Below are positions 13,491 to 23,551 of a stretch of DNA of 64,000 bases, one piece after another (position 1 is the first letter of the stretch; the number at the start of each line of letters is the position of its first letter). Source of the stretch: Anopheles merus (Eukaryota > Arthropoda > Insecta > Diptera > Culicidae); the NCBI RefSeq assembly GCF_017562075.2, contig NC_054083.1:17864542-17928541 (forward strand), written 5' to 3'. Below the pieces are notes generated by a model. It did not search any database. It was given only the letters and a program-made list of their open reading frames with translations, and had not been told where the DNA came from. Both the position numbers and the translations under genes were made by a program.

Positions 13491-16400
13491 TAGCAACATT
13501 ATTGTCGATAATAATGGAGGGATTGCCGATGTTCGTCGATCCTGCAATCGGGAATTATAGCCTCGAAAGCCGTTGTACTGTCCAGATTAGTCGCTTAAGG
13601 GCCGAACGCTTCGACGGTTCACTTAACGAGGGGCGCAACCCGCCACGTGGATGTGAAGATAGGGCATCAAAGATCACAGCTAAAACGCGTTGTTAAAAAT
13701 CGAGCATTAAAATTAGCGTATAATTAGGTGATTAGAATTACTAACGGCCGACGAGAAACAAAAATGACTTTCAGTGCTGATCCGGCGCAACAGAACCGTG
13801 AAGTGAGTGATAAGGATTATAGTTAGCCTTGTGGAGGGAAGTGAAATACGAACCACCAAATCGGCCGTTTGTCCTTTAGAGCTGAACTTGTTTTTCCTCT
13901 CGATAAGAAGAACAAAAAAAATGATAACTATACTTTTGCCCCAATCAACCGAATCGAAGATGCCACACTCATTTTGTTAGATGTGTCTCAGCAACACTTT
14001 AAAATAATCACTACGGTTTTTTGTTTGTTTTGTTTTTAGCCTTCAACCTGATATTGCACGCTTGACAGCTTACAGAAGCTGATAAGCCGTTGTATAATTT
14101 TACAAAACTTTAATTACAAAGCACACGAAATGTTTTACTCGTCCATCTTTTCTGACTGAGCCTTAAGCGCTTTATGAACTACGAAGCCTATCTTCGCTTA
14201 ATCCGGGACAACGCCACCGAAATATACAGCCAGCTATCGATTATCTTATCACAAGCAAGATAACAATTCAATGCGGCCGTTATTGGTTGTCTTGTAAACG
14301 GTCTCAATAGCTGTAGTACATATACAACCATTGAAGCCTTTTATCTGAAACATGGCATCTAATTAACAGTTACATAGTTGTAACCCTGCTCTAAAAACAT
14401 TTCTCATATTTTTTTCTTTTTTTTTGTAGGAAACCAGATGGACGTTTTGGCTGATTACTGCCGGTTTATCGACTACCTTCGGTGCAGCAGTACCAACCGG
14501 TTACAATATAGGCGTCATAAATGCACCGGCAAATGTGAGTAAACGCACCACGTGCTACGTGGTAACCGCTTGACGGCAACATTAAACCCAGCTGCTCAAA
14601 CATACGGGAGTGGGAAAACCGCACACATTGCTAGATTTTGTCATTTTACGATTACAACCAGTTGCAGCTCACCGGGAAGCGCGGGGACATACGGCACACA
14701 CACACACACAAACTCTCTCCCTCTGAAACGCCAATGAAAAATTGCAAACGTGTCCGCGCAATTGTGCTTACCGGAAGTAAGCGCTTCAGTTTTATATTTC
14801 CATTAGTACCACCGTATTTGCGTAGCGTGCTGGCGGGACAATGTAAAGCACAGTTCTATAAACAAATACCGTTTTCGCTCACTTTCAGTTTATTAAAAGT
14901 TGGTGCAATGATACGATTTACGAAACGTACGAGAGCGTCTTTTCGGAGGGTAATCTGGAGACGTTCTGGTCGGCGGTTGTGTCCATCTTTTTGGTTGGCG
15001 GTGTAATTGGATCGCTCGGCGGTGCATGGGTTGCCGACAGACTCGGCAGGTAGGAGGCTTCAAGAGTATGTTTTTAAAATTGCTGTCAGTAATTTTTGTC
15101 TTCCTTTTTTTATTTTTTATTTTTTTGCAGGAAACGATCCTTCCTGTTGTGTGGATTTCTGCTTTTTGTCGGCGGCGTATGCTTCCAGTTCTGCCAGACG
15201 CTCAGCTCGGTGGAGCTGCTTATGGCTGGCCGTTTCTTGGTCGGATTGGCCGCCGGCTTGACCACCAGCACGGTTCCAATGTATCTGACCGAGCTGGCCC
15301 CCCTAGGGCTGCGCGGTGCGCTCGGCGTGTTCTGCTCGATGGGCGTCACCGGTGGGGTGGTGGTCGGGCAGATCATCAGCTTAGAGGAAATATTCGGCAC
15401 CGAGGAACACTGGCAGTTTGCGCTCAGCTTCTACGTCATCCTGGTGGTGATCTTTTTCGTACCGTATCCGTGGCTGCCGGAAAGTCCCAAGTACCTGTTC
15501 GTGATTCGCCGGCGGCAGGACGAGGCGGTGAACGAGCTGAAACGCGTCGCCGGCAAAAAGGTTCGCGACGAGTATGTGCGCGAGCAGATTGATGCGATGC
15601 GCCGGGAGTGTACGCCGGAGAACGACGAGGAATCGTGCGGCGATGGGCAAAGTACTGTGCAAAAGCCCAAAGAACGTACCATTTGGTCGGTGCTGACGGA
15701 TCGGACGTTGCTGCTTCCCTTGGTGCTGGTCTGTGCCTTACAAGGTGGCCAACAGCTGTCCGGAATCAATGCGGTAGGGCAAAAGGACGCGAGTGCCATC
15801 ATTAATGGTTTTGTTCGTTTTAATAAAGGTTTCTTTTTTTCATTTTCTAGGTTTTCTTCTATTCCGTTCGGATATTTGAATCGGTGGGCCTGAGCTCAAC
15901 GGACGCCAAGTTTGCAAACCTTGGTGCCGGTTGTCTTAATCTGTTTGTTGCGTTCTTTAGCCCAATTTTAATGGCAAAATTCAACCGTCGCTTTTTGGCC
16001 CTCTTATCATGTGCGATGTGTGCGTTGTTTTTGTTCTGCCTTACGTTCATCGTATTCTTTATTGTAAGTATTGAGCAAAACAGTACAGTTAGTGGTGGGA
16101 GCTCGGAATCGAACTTAGCCATTCCGTGTTCGGTGTCAATTCCGATTCCGGAGTCGATTCCGTAGTCGAATCCGCAGCCGATCCTGATTTCTTGTCCGGA
16201 ATCAATTCCGGAGCCGATTCGATGCTGGAATCGATTCCGATTCCGGAGTTGAATCGAGAATCGATTGCGGAATCGGAATCGGCTCCGGAATAACAATCGC
16301 CTCCAGAATCGACCTGGGAATCGCAATTTGCTCCGGTAACAGAATCAAAATTGACTCCAGAATTGGAATTAGCTCCGGCATGAGAATCAGTTCTTCAATT

Positions 16401-17230
16401 GAAATAAGAAGAACTAAGAGCTTCAAAAGCGATATCAGTTAGAGTATCTCCATAAGAATGGATCTTTTACAAGTAAATTTTGATTATTTGCGGCTATCAA
16501 TACATTATTGATTGTAGCATCATTGGATCTAATCGTCTAGTCTTATGGTGATGCCGAAACCTACTCCGATTTCGAAGCAGATTCTGATTTCAGACCCATT
16601 TCCGAATCTGGAACCGATTTCGATTACGAAACCGATTATGATTCGAGAATCGATTATGATTCCGGAACCAATTCCTTCCGAATCCGATTCCGAACCTACT
16701 ATCCGGAATCGATTTCGACGAAAACTTCGTTTTCCCATCATTAATCACTACAGTGCATTGCATAGGTTTAATTACATATCTTCGTTTCCTTATATTTTAG
16801 GACGACGTGGAATGGTTTTCTTATGCAAGTATCGTCGCTATCCTGTTGTACATTCTCTTCTACCAAATAGGACTTGGACCGATACCTTATTTCATCGGCT
16901 CTGGTAAGCGATGCTTGCAGTAAATTTTTGTAAAAAAATTTCCTTAATTTTTCGTCCATTGCATTTTTAGAACTGTTCGAGGTTGGTCCGCGGCCCGCAG
17001 CCATGGCCATGGGCAGCTTGGCCTCGTGGGGCTGCAACTTCATCGTGGCCATGCTGTTCACCACGCTACAAAGTGCTTGGGGAGCGTTCGTCTTCCTTCC
17101 TTTTGCGTTCACCTGCGTTGCGCTGACGGTACTGCTGAGGATTTATCTGCCCGAAACGCGCGGCAAGCACATCTCGCAGATTGTACCGCTGGTTGCTAAA
17201 GGATTCAACTCCAAGCCGCTAGTGCCTTAG
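12419..17230 (+). CDS. Facilitative glucose transporter GLUT-A (SLC2, MFS)
   Basis: Seven coding exons: 12419-12511, 14430-14534, 14889-15049, 15131-15773, 15851-16063, 16801-16903 and 16971-17230, all GT-AG and in frame, predict 525 aa. This is a 12-helix MFS sugar porter that moves hexoses down their gradient across the plasma membrane. Visible hallmarks are GYNIGVINAP (about 55-64), DRLGRK after helix 2, PESPK (236-240), QQLSGINA (327-334; the QLS motif of GLUT1/3/4-type hexose carriers), GPRP and PETRGK (500-505). Exon 1 has a weak donor (GTTGGT); a second in-phase first exon lies at 13764-13802 and would give 507 aa. The fifth coding intron (16064-16800) is inflated by a GATTCC element. 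GLUT-B downstream shares its exon sizes (105, 161, 213 and 103 nt), showing tandem duplication. Substrate (glucose or trehalose) cannot be read from sequence. Confidence 0.93.
13415..13488. repeat. (CA)n microsatellite
   Basis: An uninterrupted CA dinucleotide tract of about 37 units in GLUT-A's first intron. Open frames crossing it (CV or HT runs) are artefacts. Confidence 0.95.
13764..13802 (+). CDS. Alternative first coding exon of GLUT-A
   Basis: ATG in a good context (CAAAAATGA) opens a 13-codon frame, MTFSADPAQQNRE, that ends exactly at a strong donor (GTGAGT) in phase 0, the phase needed for the exon at 14430. Use of this exon would replace the 31-residue N-terminus from 12419 with 13 residues and change only the cytoplasmic leader. 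Its donor is stronger than that of 12419-12511 (GTTGGT). Two alternative promoters are the simplest reading; transcript data would settle it. Confidence 0.6.
16092..16740. repeat. GATTCC minisatellite element, copy 2 (GLUT-A intron)
   Basis: Same direction and same landmarks as 10994-11815: it starts GTGGGAGCTCGGAATCGAA, has the spacer GAATCAGTTCTTCAATTG, and ends CGAAAACTTCGTTTTCCCATCA. It fills almost all of the 737-bp intron between helices 8 and 9; the matching intron of GLUT-B is only 62 bp. This places the insertion after the tandem duplication or its loss from GLUT-B. Confidence 0.85.
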
Positions 17231-17975
17231 TGTTGCCGGTCCTGCCCACAGCAATAATGACATTAAAACAACAACAAAAACAAAGCAAACAAACCTACAA
17301 AACAAAAGCAGCCCCGAAAGCTACACAGAAACATGTTGTGATTTTTATTACTTGCTCAAAGACAAAGATTGGTGGAGTGGATAATGGAGGGATAAAAAAA
17401 AAAAAACGAAACAAAGTGGCTTAACCGTTTATCCTAAGCTTAGCATTGTATACTAGTACTTAGCTTAAGACGAGCGTTATTTTTAATAAACAAAAACAAA
17501 AAAAAGAGAATTGTTACACGATACAGTGGATCTGGACGGAAAATGAAAAATGAATAAGAAAACCAAAACGCTTACCATTTGTTCAGTGCACTGTACACAC
17601 ACATCGTATGTCTACCCATTTGCAAAGACCAAGGTAAATATTAGCCCATAGTGGTACTGTGCTTGATGCAATTTGCACCTTTTCCACTTATCTTATAGTA
17701 CAGTGGAGACTAAAAAGGGATGAGAAATAGTTCGCGTACCACCCGCACCAAAGACCGGTTTGTTAGCAAGGCTGTAAATTTTATCCGAATCCCTGCTGAC
17801 GGTTTACGCAGCCACAGTGTGGAGGAAAGTACTACAAAATTATCTGTTTAATGCATCGCTACTTCCTTATGAACCGTCTAATGCGTGAAATGATGCATAT
17901 TGCCCAACAATCCTGTTCCGTCCTAAGTCAGTGTCGTCGCAGCTAGTCATCGCAGAGCTCACACAGAGCAGAACG
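17231..17975. other. GLUT-A 3' UTR and GLUT-B upstream region
   Basis: The first part is the GLUT-A 3' UTR with a poly(A) signal at 17485-17490. The rest is the 5' flank of the first GLUT-B cassette. An arthropod-type initiator core TCAGT at 17928-17932 lies 48 bp before the ATG at 17976 and would suit a short leader. No clear TATA box was seen. Confidence 0.45.
17485..17490 (+). terminator. Poly(A) signal of GLUT-A
   Basis: AATAAA 255 bp after the GLUT-A stop codon, followed by A-rich sequence. Confidence 0.6.
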
Positions 17976-18330
17976 ATGGACCTGACATTGCCGGTTAGCA
18001 AACGGGAGTTAGGGAGCTGTGTTGTGTTTCACTTTAAATTCAACTACACTCACGGTCGCTACAGGAATCCGGCTGGACGTTACGATTGGTCGGACTCGGT
18101 GCAATCACTAGCTTGGGCGCATCGATACCAGTCGGCTACAACATAGGCGTGATAAATGCACCCACCGAGTTCATTAAGCACTGGAGCAATGAGACAATCT
18201 ATCGAAGGTACAACGTGCTGCTGTCGGATGATTCACTGCGCGCGATCATTGCGTCGATCATTTCGATTGCGCTGATCGGTGGCGTCATTGGATCGCTTCA
18301 AGGAGCCTATCTGGCGGATAAGTATGGAAG
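17976..18330 (+). CDS. Alternative N-terminal cassette A of GLUT-B
   Basis: Two exons: 17976-17993 (MDLTLP, then a GT donor) and 18065-18330. They encode the leader, helix 1, the first outer loop and helix 2 of a glucose transporter. Conserved elements are GYNIGVINAP and GGVIGSLQGAYLADKYGR. The next base is a donor (GTACGT) in phase 2, and no later GLUT exon follows before the second cassette at 18762. Both sets encode 284 nt (18+266 here; 18+105+161 there) and exit in phase 2. The only downstream acceptor that keeps frame is 19309, because 18860 and 19064 need phase 0. Splicing to 19309 would give a full-length 492-aa transporter, the same length as GLUT-B itself. The intron that splits the equivalent exons elsewhere is absent here. 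The alternative is a truncated duplicate, but an open frame with conserved motifs and intact splice sites argues against decay. Confidence 0.75.
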
Positions 18331-18605
18331 GTACGTTTCGATTTTACACCACCTCACAAGCTCAGATATAAACTGCTTCAAAATCCCTGCCAATGTCATA
18401 AAAAAGGTGCAAATGATTCGCCAGCCTCGGTACTCAGTACTCTGTCCATACGGCATACTATAGAATGGCGATCTACGGGGCCCCAAAATCGGCGGGCCCC
18501 AGGCGAGCGCCTAGTCCGCCTACCGTTTGATTCGCCACTGATGCACCAGTGATAAACGGTACGGGAGGCAGAAATTACAAACTTGAAATCGACTTTTAGC
18601 GCCTT

Positions 18606-18612
18606 TATATAA
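18606..18612 (+). promoter_or_regulatory. Possible TATA box of GLUT-B cassette B
   Basis: TATATAA in the 431-bp spacer between cassette A and cassette B, about 155 bp before the cassette B ATG. A start about 30 bp downstream would give a leader of about 125 nt containing a 13-codon upstream ORF at about 18708. It would give cassette B its own promoter. Motif evidence only. Confidence 0.35.
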
Positions 18613-18761
18613 AAAAATGTCGAGTATTCTTCGTCTTTTGGTAAATATTTAAAGGGTTCCATTGTGGGTCGCGGCACTACTTGAGTGTGCGAGATTTGAA
18701 GTGCTGGTATGGCAAATGTCCCATTCCGGCCAATGTGTCTCGTCAGCTAACACCGCTCGGG

Positions 18762-20714
18762 ATGGAACTTAAGCTTCCTGTAGGTATTGACGATTGGAGG
18801 CAACTGGTATCGACATTAGGACATTATTTCACATTGTGGTGAAACATTTATCTTCCCAGGACACTGGATGGACATGGGGCCTTTGTTGGTTTGGTGTAAT
18901 AGTGAACCTTTCCGTCTCCGTAGCCGCCGGTTATCAAGTGAGCTCGATCAATGCACCAGCTAAAGTTAGTACACCTCCACCTACTGCTACTAATCCCTGC
19001 CGCGATTGCTGTTAACAAACGTGACGTCATATTTTGTTAACATTCGTAACGCTTGTATCACAGCTCATCCAAGACTGGCTCTGCACCGTCTTTGTTGACC
19101 GTTACGGAGTGCAGCTTACAGCGAATGCACTCCAAATCGTCTGGTCCGTAATAGTGTCTACAGTGTTACTCGGTGGAATTATTACCTCCCATTTCAGCGG
19201 CTACATAGCCACAATCTATGGCAGGTGATCTACTGCAGACTGCTACATCCCATTGTGTACTTCACGTTTGTGTTTTTCACCCTTTTTCTAACCGCTCTTT
19301 AACACTAGAAAAAAATCATTCCTATTCTGCGCACTACTACTCACCGGCGGTGCACTATGCTTCCTTTGCTGCCGTGCCGCATCATCGGTGGAACTGCTGC
19401 TGCTCGGACGGCTTCTGGTTGGGCTGGCATCTGGCCTGACGACCGGTGTGATCCCCATGTACCTGGCGGAGGTTTCGCCAATCAAACTGCGCGGTGCCAT
19501 GGGTGTGCTGTGTCCGTTGGGGCTTACCACCGGGGTAGTAGTGGCGCAGGTCGCAAGCCTCGAGCAGGCGCTTGGGACGGAAGAGCACTGGCACTATGCT
19601 TTGGGTTGCTTTGCGGTGCTAAATCTGTTCTGCTACGCCTTTTACTTTTGGATCCCCGAAAGTCCCAAGTACCTGTACAGTGTGAAGGGCGATCAGGCCG
19701 GGTCGCTGCGCGCCATCCGGAAGCTTTTCGGGCGGCACACGATCGGGGATGATTACATTAAGCTGCAGATGGAATGCGCCAACGGCCAAAACAGTCCCTC
19801 GTCTCAGGAAGATGGTCAACCGCAAGTGAATCGATCGCTCTGGTCGGTGGTACGGGATCCAACGCTCACCCTGCCGCTAGTGCTCGTGTGCGCTCTTCAG
19901 GGCGGCCAGCAGCTGTCGGGAATAAATGCGGTGCGTATCGCGCATCCATTCTGGCGCTATCCTTGGCAGATAATTAAACGTTGATTGGTTTCTTTTCCTA
20001 CTTCCAGGTATTTTTCTACTCAGTGTCCATTTTTGAATCGGTTGGATTTAGCTCGCAGGCAGCCAAGTTTGCTAATCTGGGTGTTGGCTGCTTGAATCTG
20101 TTTGCATCGCTGTTTGGACCGCTGTTGATGGCTCGTTGCAACAGACGAACCTTATGTCTGCTGTCGTGCTCTTCCTGTGCGATCATTCTCTTCGTTCTTA
20201 CCCTTTCTATACATTTCATCGTAAGTATTAAAGTGTACAACAACTACACAAAATTAACATAAATTTCAACCATTATTTACAGCACCTGATCGACTGGTTT
20301 TCGTACGTTTGTATTGGAACCATTTTACTGTACATAATATTCTATCAGTTCGGTCTCGGACCTATTCCTTTCTTCATTGGCTCGGGTAAAGCGAACATTT
20401 TACGCTTTAGATAGAATCTTTCAAATATTTGCGTTACTTTCTTTATTTTTCTTTCAGAGCTTTTCGATCTTGGGCCTCGACCAACGGCCATGGCGTTGGG
20501 AAGCCTTTCCTCCTGGGGGTGCAATTTCATCGTTGGGATGGCTTTTCCAACGCTTCAAAATATATGGGGCGCATTCGTGTTTCTTCCCTTCTCCATCACG
20601 TGCGTGTTGTTAACGGTTTTGATTAAATTTTACCTTCCCGAGACGAGAGGCAAGGAGGTGACCGATGTGGTCCCGAAGGTAGCGCACGGTTTTCGTTCCA
20701 GAGTTAAGGAATAA
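18762..20714 (+). CDS. Facilitative glucose transporter GLUT-B (SLC2, MFS)
   Basis: Seven exons: 18762-18779, 18860-18964, 19064-19224, 19309-19930, 20008-20220, 20283-20385 and 20458-20714, giving 492 aa. Exon sizes and phases match GLUT-A, so it is a tandem paralog. The shared body is canonical: a PESPKY motif, QQLSGINA ending at residue 302, GPRP and PETRGK (468-473). The resident N-terminal cassette is unusual: the conserved GYN(I/T)GVINAP is GYQVSSINAP, and the normal acidic loop motif (ADxxGRK) is ATIYGRK, so the aspartate is lost. Cassette A at 17976-18330 retains both motifs. The residues lost sit in helix 1 and loop 2-3, regions important for transport cycling in this family, so the two forms may differ in activity. 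A poly(A) signal follows at 20729. Predicted plasma-membrane hexose facilitator. Confidence 0.92.
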
Positions 20715-20728
20715 TTGTTACGAGTTAC

Positions 20729-20734
20729 AATAAA
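20729..20734 (+). terminator. Poly(A) signal of GLUT-B
   Basis: AATAAA 15 bp after the GLUT-B stop codon. The 3' UTR must be very short; the convergent SLC25 stop codon lies only about 230 bp further on. Confidence 0.6.
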
Positions 20735-20965
20735 ACTCACAAGCGTAGCAGAATGCGCTGAAATGAAATCAATCCCTTAAAAATGCACCCAAACGACAAA
20801 ATTATTTTAAAAAAATAAACAACAATTGGAACTGATTAATGGTTTAGAAAACATGATTATATTTGTTTGATTTAACATTTTCAACACTGTTAGCTACCGA
20901 CTTTTTGCTATACGCTAAAATACAGAAAGTAACAAAGTCTTTTCGTGGCCGTTCGACCGGGCAAA

Positions 20966-22145
20966 CTATTTAGCCTCGTAGTATTTCCTGCGCATCGTTT
21001 TCAGTTCATCGAAGAATAGCAACACCAGCGTTGCGTGCGGCCCAATTCGCATGTAGTGTGGCCAAAAGCCTTTGTACAGCCCGGCCACACCCTCGGCTTT
21101 GAGTATTTTTACGAAACAATCCACCACCCCGTTGTAGTAAATCCCCCTACCCTTGGCATCTACTCCTTGGTTGTACAGACGTGTCGCTATAACGTCCGGC
21201 GGTGTCATCGTGATGGCCATTACCGTGCCTCCGACCGCGCCGGCGACAGTCGACACAAACGTATCGCTTTGCTGCGCACTAACCGGATGTCGAACGAGAA
21301 AATCTTTCGTGTAACCGAATGCGGCCAGCTGACCACCGCTACCCAGCAAGGCGCGTGGCATCGTCACTGCCACGCCACGGTACAGTCCCTGCACGCCGTG
21401 CTTCTTGAAAATGTCTTTCATAGCGCTGATCATACCGCTGTGCTGGTGCTGGTAACCGACCGCTATTTCTGCCTTGGCCTGTGATTGGAGATGTGTGCGT
21501 AGCTGGAGACCGTCGAGACGTGGGGGAAAAAGAAATAAATTTATTTTGTCTTACGCTGTGCAAAGCATTCCCGACGATCATTTACCATAAAGAAGGGACT
21601 TGCCAAAGCCGAGCCGACAAATCCTCCGGCAGCACCCCAGAAGGCACTCTTCAGTATCGATTGATTGCCATTGCTCTGCTTGGTCCATCCGTGCTCGTTG
21701 GCCGTGTTGTATATGCCTAATCTAATCTAAACGATGTAGCCCTCCGTTCATTTTCAACGATCACGACCACGAGGTGCGTGTGTGTGTGCTGTGCTGCACG
21801 CACCATGCGATTTCACAATACCATACCTGCACGAGTTGAGTATGAACTGGAAGCACAGGGACGGTGCCAGCCCTTTCTGCAGCGCTGCATAGCCATCGTT
21901 TTTCGCGATCGTTATAAATGCGTCCACCACGCTCCGGTACGGTTTGTGGTAGGTTCCCTTCGCCGCAAGTTCGCCCTGCAGTTGCATTCTCGTTTTCACC
22001 ACCTGAAATGGTGCGACGGGTTTTTTTTTAGAATATTTTCTTGTAAAATGGTCCCGAATATTACCAGTCTTACCTCCAGCGGGTTCGTGATTAACGTTGC
22101 GGCCATAGAGCCGACACCACCGAGCAGGAAATCCGTTCCGTCCAT
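20966..22145 (-). CDS. Mitochondrial carrier, SLC25A34/35-like
   Basis: Five minus-strand exons: 22074-22145, 21827-22002, 21586-21721 and 20966-21502 carry the frame as four coding blocks after correct joining (24, 58+, 45 and 179 codons with stop), giving 306 aa, the usual carrier length. I count four coding exons in total. Three tandem Solcar repeats carry the PX[DE]XX[KR] signature: NPLEVVKTR in repeat 1, a degenerate SPFFMLRTH in repeat 2, and TPPDVIATR in repeat 3. The weak second signature and the LRTHLQSQA context are typical of the SLC25A34/35 group of inner-membrane carriers, whose substrate is not well established. The start was chosen at MDGTDFLLGG because it leads directly into helix 1; an in-frame ATG at 22199 could add 18 residues. 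Convergent with GLUT-B. The acceptor at 21721 was chosen over one 5 bp upstream because the latter creates a stop. Confidence 0.92.
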
Positions 22146-23551
22146 CGTGATCCTCGCAGCAGAAGAGATTGCTTTCGAGGGCTTTGCGCAACTAAACACA
22201 ACTTTGTGTAATTATTTACATTCTCTCGCTCTGTCGCCGGTTGGTGGTGAAGCAGCGTCTACACGTACGGGTGATCGATCCACAGTTGTGGTGATAAGAA
22301 ATTGTGCACTAATTTTACCGTTAATCACGTCGGTTAATATTTGCGATTGTAACGCAAATAGTACAATTTCCCTTTATTAAGTCTTAATTTCTCAATCCAG
22401 TGTTTTTTCGTATTTGTATTAACAATAAAAAAATATAAAAAAAAACTAAACGAACCATTCTGGCAATGTCAAAGTATAGAAGAACCCGCTGTATCCGTTC
22501 GCCATCCCTGGTGCAGAGTGACCAGAAATACCGATTTATCTGTATTCCTACCAATTTTTGATATGCCTATCGATTCACAAATGAGCTCACTAAAACTACC
22601 GATTTTTCATTTATTATACCGAAAATCAAAGATTTTTTCATAAAACTGACCGAGAAGTCATTAAACAATTTCCCAGAAGATTTAAAGTAGTAAACTCCAT
22701 ATGAATACAGTCAGAGTTCAAAACCCAAGCGCCACAGATTAAGCTTGAACGACTGGAAATTCGAATATCTATAGAAAAAAAACTAAAGCTCCCTAACTTT
22801 ATTAGTTTGGCTCAATAGATGGCGTATTACAACTCATCATTATATATTGCTGTCCTTTTCTTGCAATGTGTTTCGCCAAGTTTCATCTAATTATGACCTA
22901 TATAACCTTCTAACTTTCTGAGCAAAAATCTATATGAATGGTTGTGTGGTCAAGATACGTGAATATCGACACCAACGACCGTATCTCAAATCTCACTTGC
23001 TTCAGTGCTGGTGGTTTACATTGCAGTTTAGTATTTAAACAATCGTATCGCCGTTCTAGTTCTAGCGATGCATATCTTCAATGCGAAACCATACAATAGT
23101 ACAGAGGGAATGATAAAGCTCTGCTCCAAGCGAGGAAGCTCCACTGGTTAGGTATCCCACCAACAGATGGCGCCACCAGCTTTTCGATATTTTTAGAATG
23201 CATGATGCCGTCTGCTAAACGAAGTCTTTTTATATTTCGTTTAGGTTGAGAGCTTGAGTTGTTTGGAACCCGTTTAGTGGTCGTGTAGTGGATTTGTGGC
23301 ATTTGGAAACTCTTCAAAAAATACCGAAAACTACCGACAAAATGTTGATGCTCCTACCAGAAACAGCAAAAACATCTGGCCACACTGCCTGGTGCACTTG
23401 TTCTGGCACGAAACAAAAAGTCATAACAAGCTGTCAGTGGAAAATTCTAAAATATAAGTCGCACAAAGATTCGTCGCGTACGGAGAAATGGTTCCGCCTT
23501 TTGGCCAAAATATAGGTTTTACATAGCAGTAACCTTCGACTATAGGTGAAA
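22146..23551. other. Divergent spacer between SLC25 and CUB-LDLa gene
   Basis: Short 5' flanks of two divergent genes separated by an 874-bp hAT-like insertion (22514-23387). The remaining promoter sequence is about 370 bp on the SLC25 side and 160 bp on the membrane-protein side. No TATA box recognised. Confidence 0.5.
22514..23387. mobile_element. Non-autonomous hAT-like transposon with TSD
   Basis: Left terminus CAGAGTGACCAGA, right terminus (reverse complement) CAGTGTGGCCAGA, 11 of 13 identical. The element is flanked on both sides by CCTGGTG (22507-22513 and 23388-23394), a perfect 7-bp duplication, or 8 bp (CCTGGTGC) if one terminal base is shared. The CAGNGTGNCCAGA ends and the 8-bp target duplication are features of hAT elements. 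It has no transposase-sized frame. It sits between two divergent promoters. Confidence 0.8.

Noticed and set aside
13118..13696. Frames with CV and HT runs
   Set aside because: Translation of a CA microsatellite.
16202..16907. Open frames inside GLUT-A's fifth intron
   Set aside because: Same GATTCC element; the true exon begins at 16801 in another frame.
17976..18330. Cassette A as a simple truncated pseudogene
   Set aside because: Open frame, conserved transporter motifs, intact donor and exact length and phase match to cassette B make an alternative exon set more likely; not proven.
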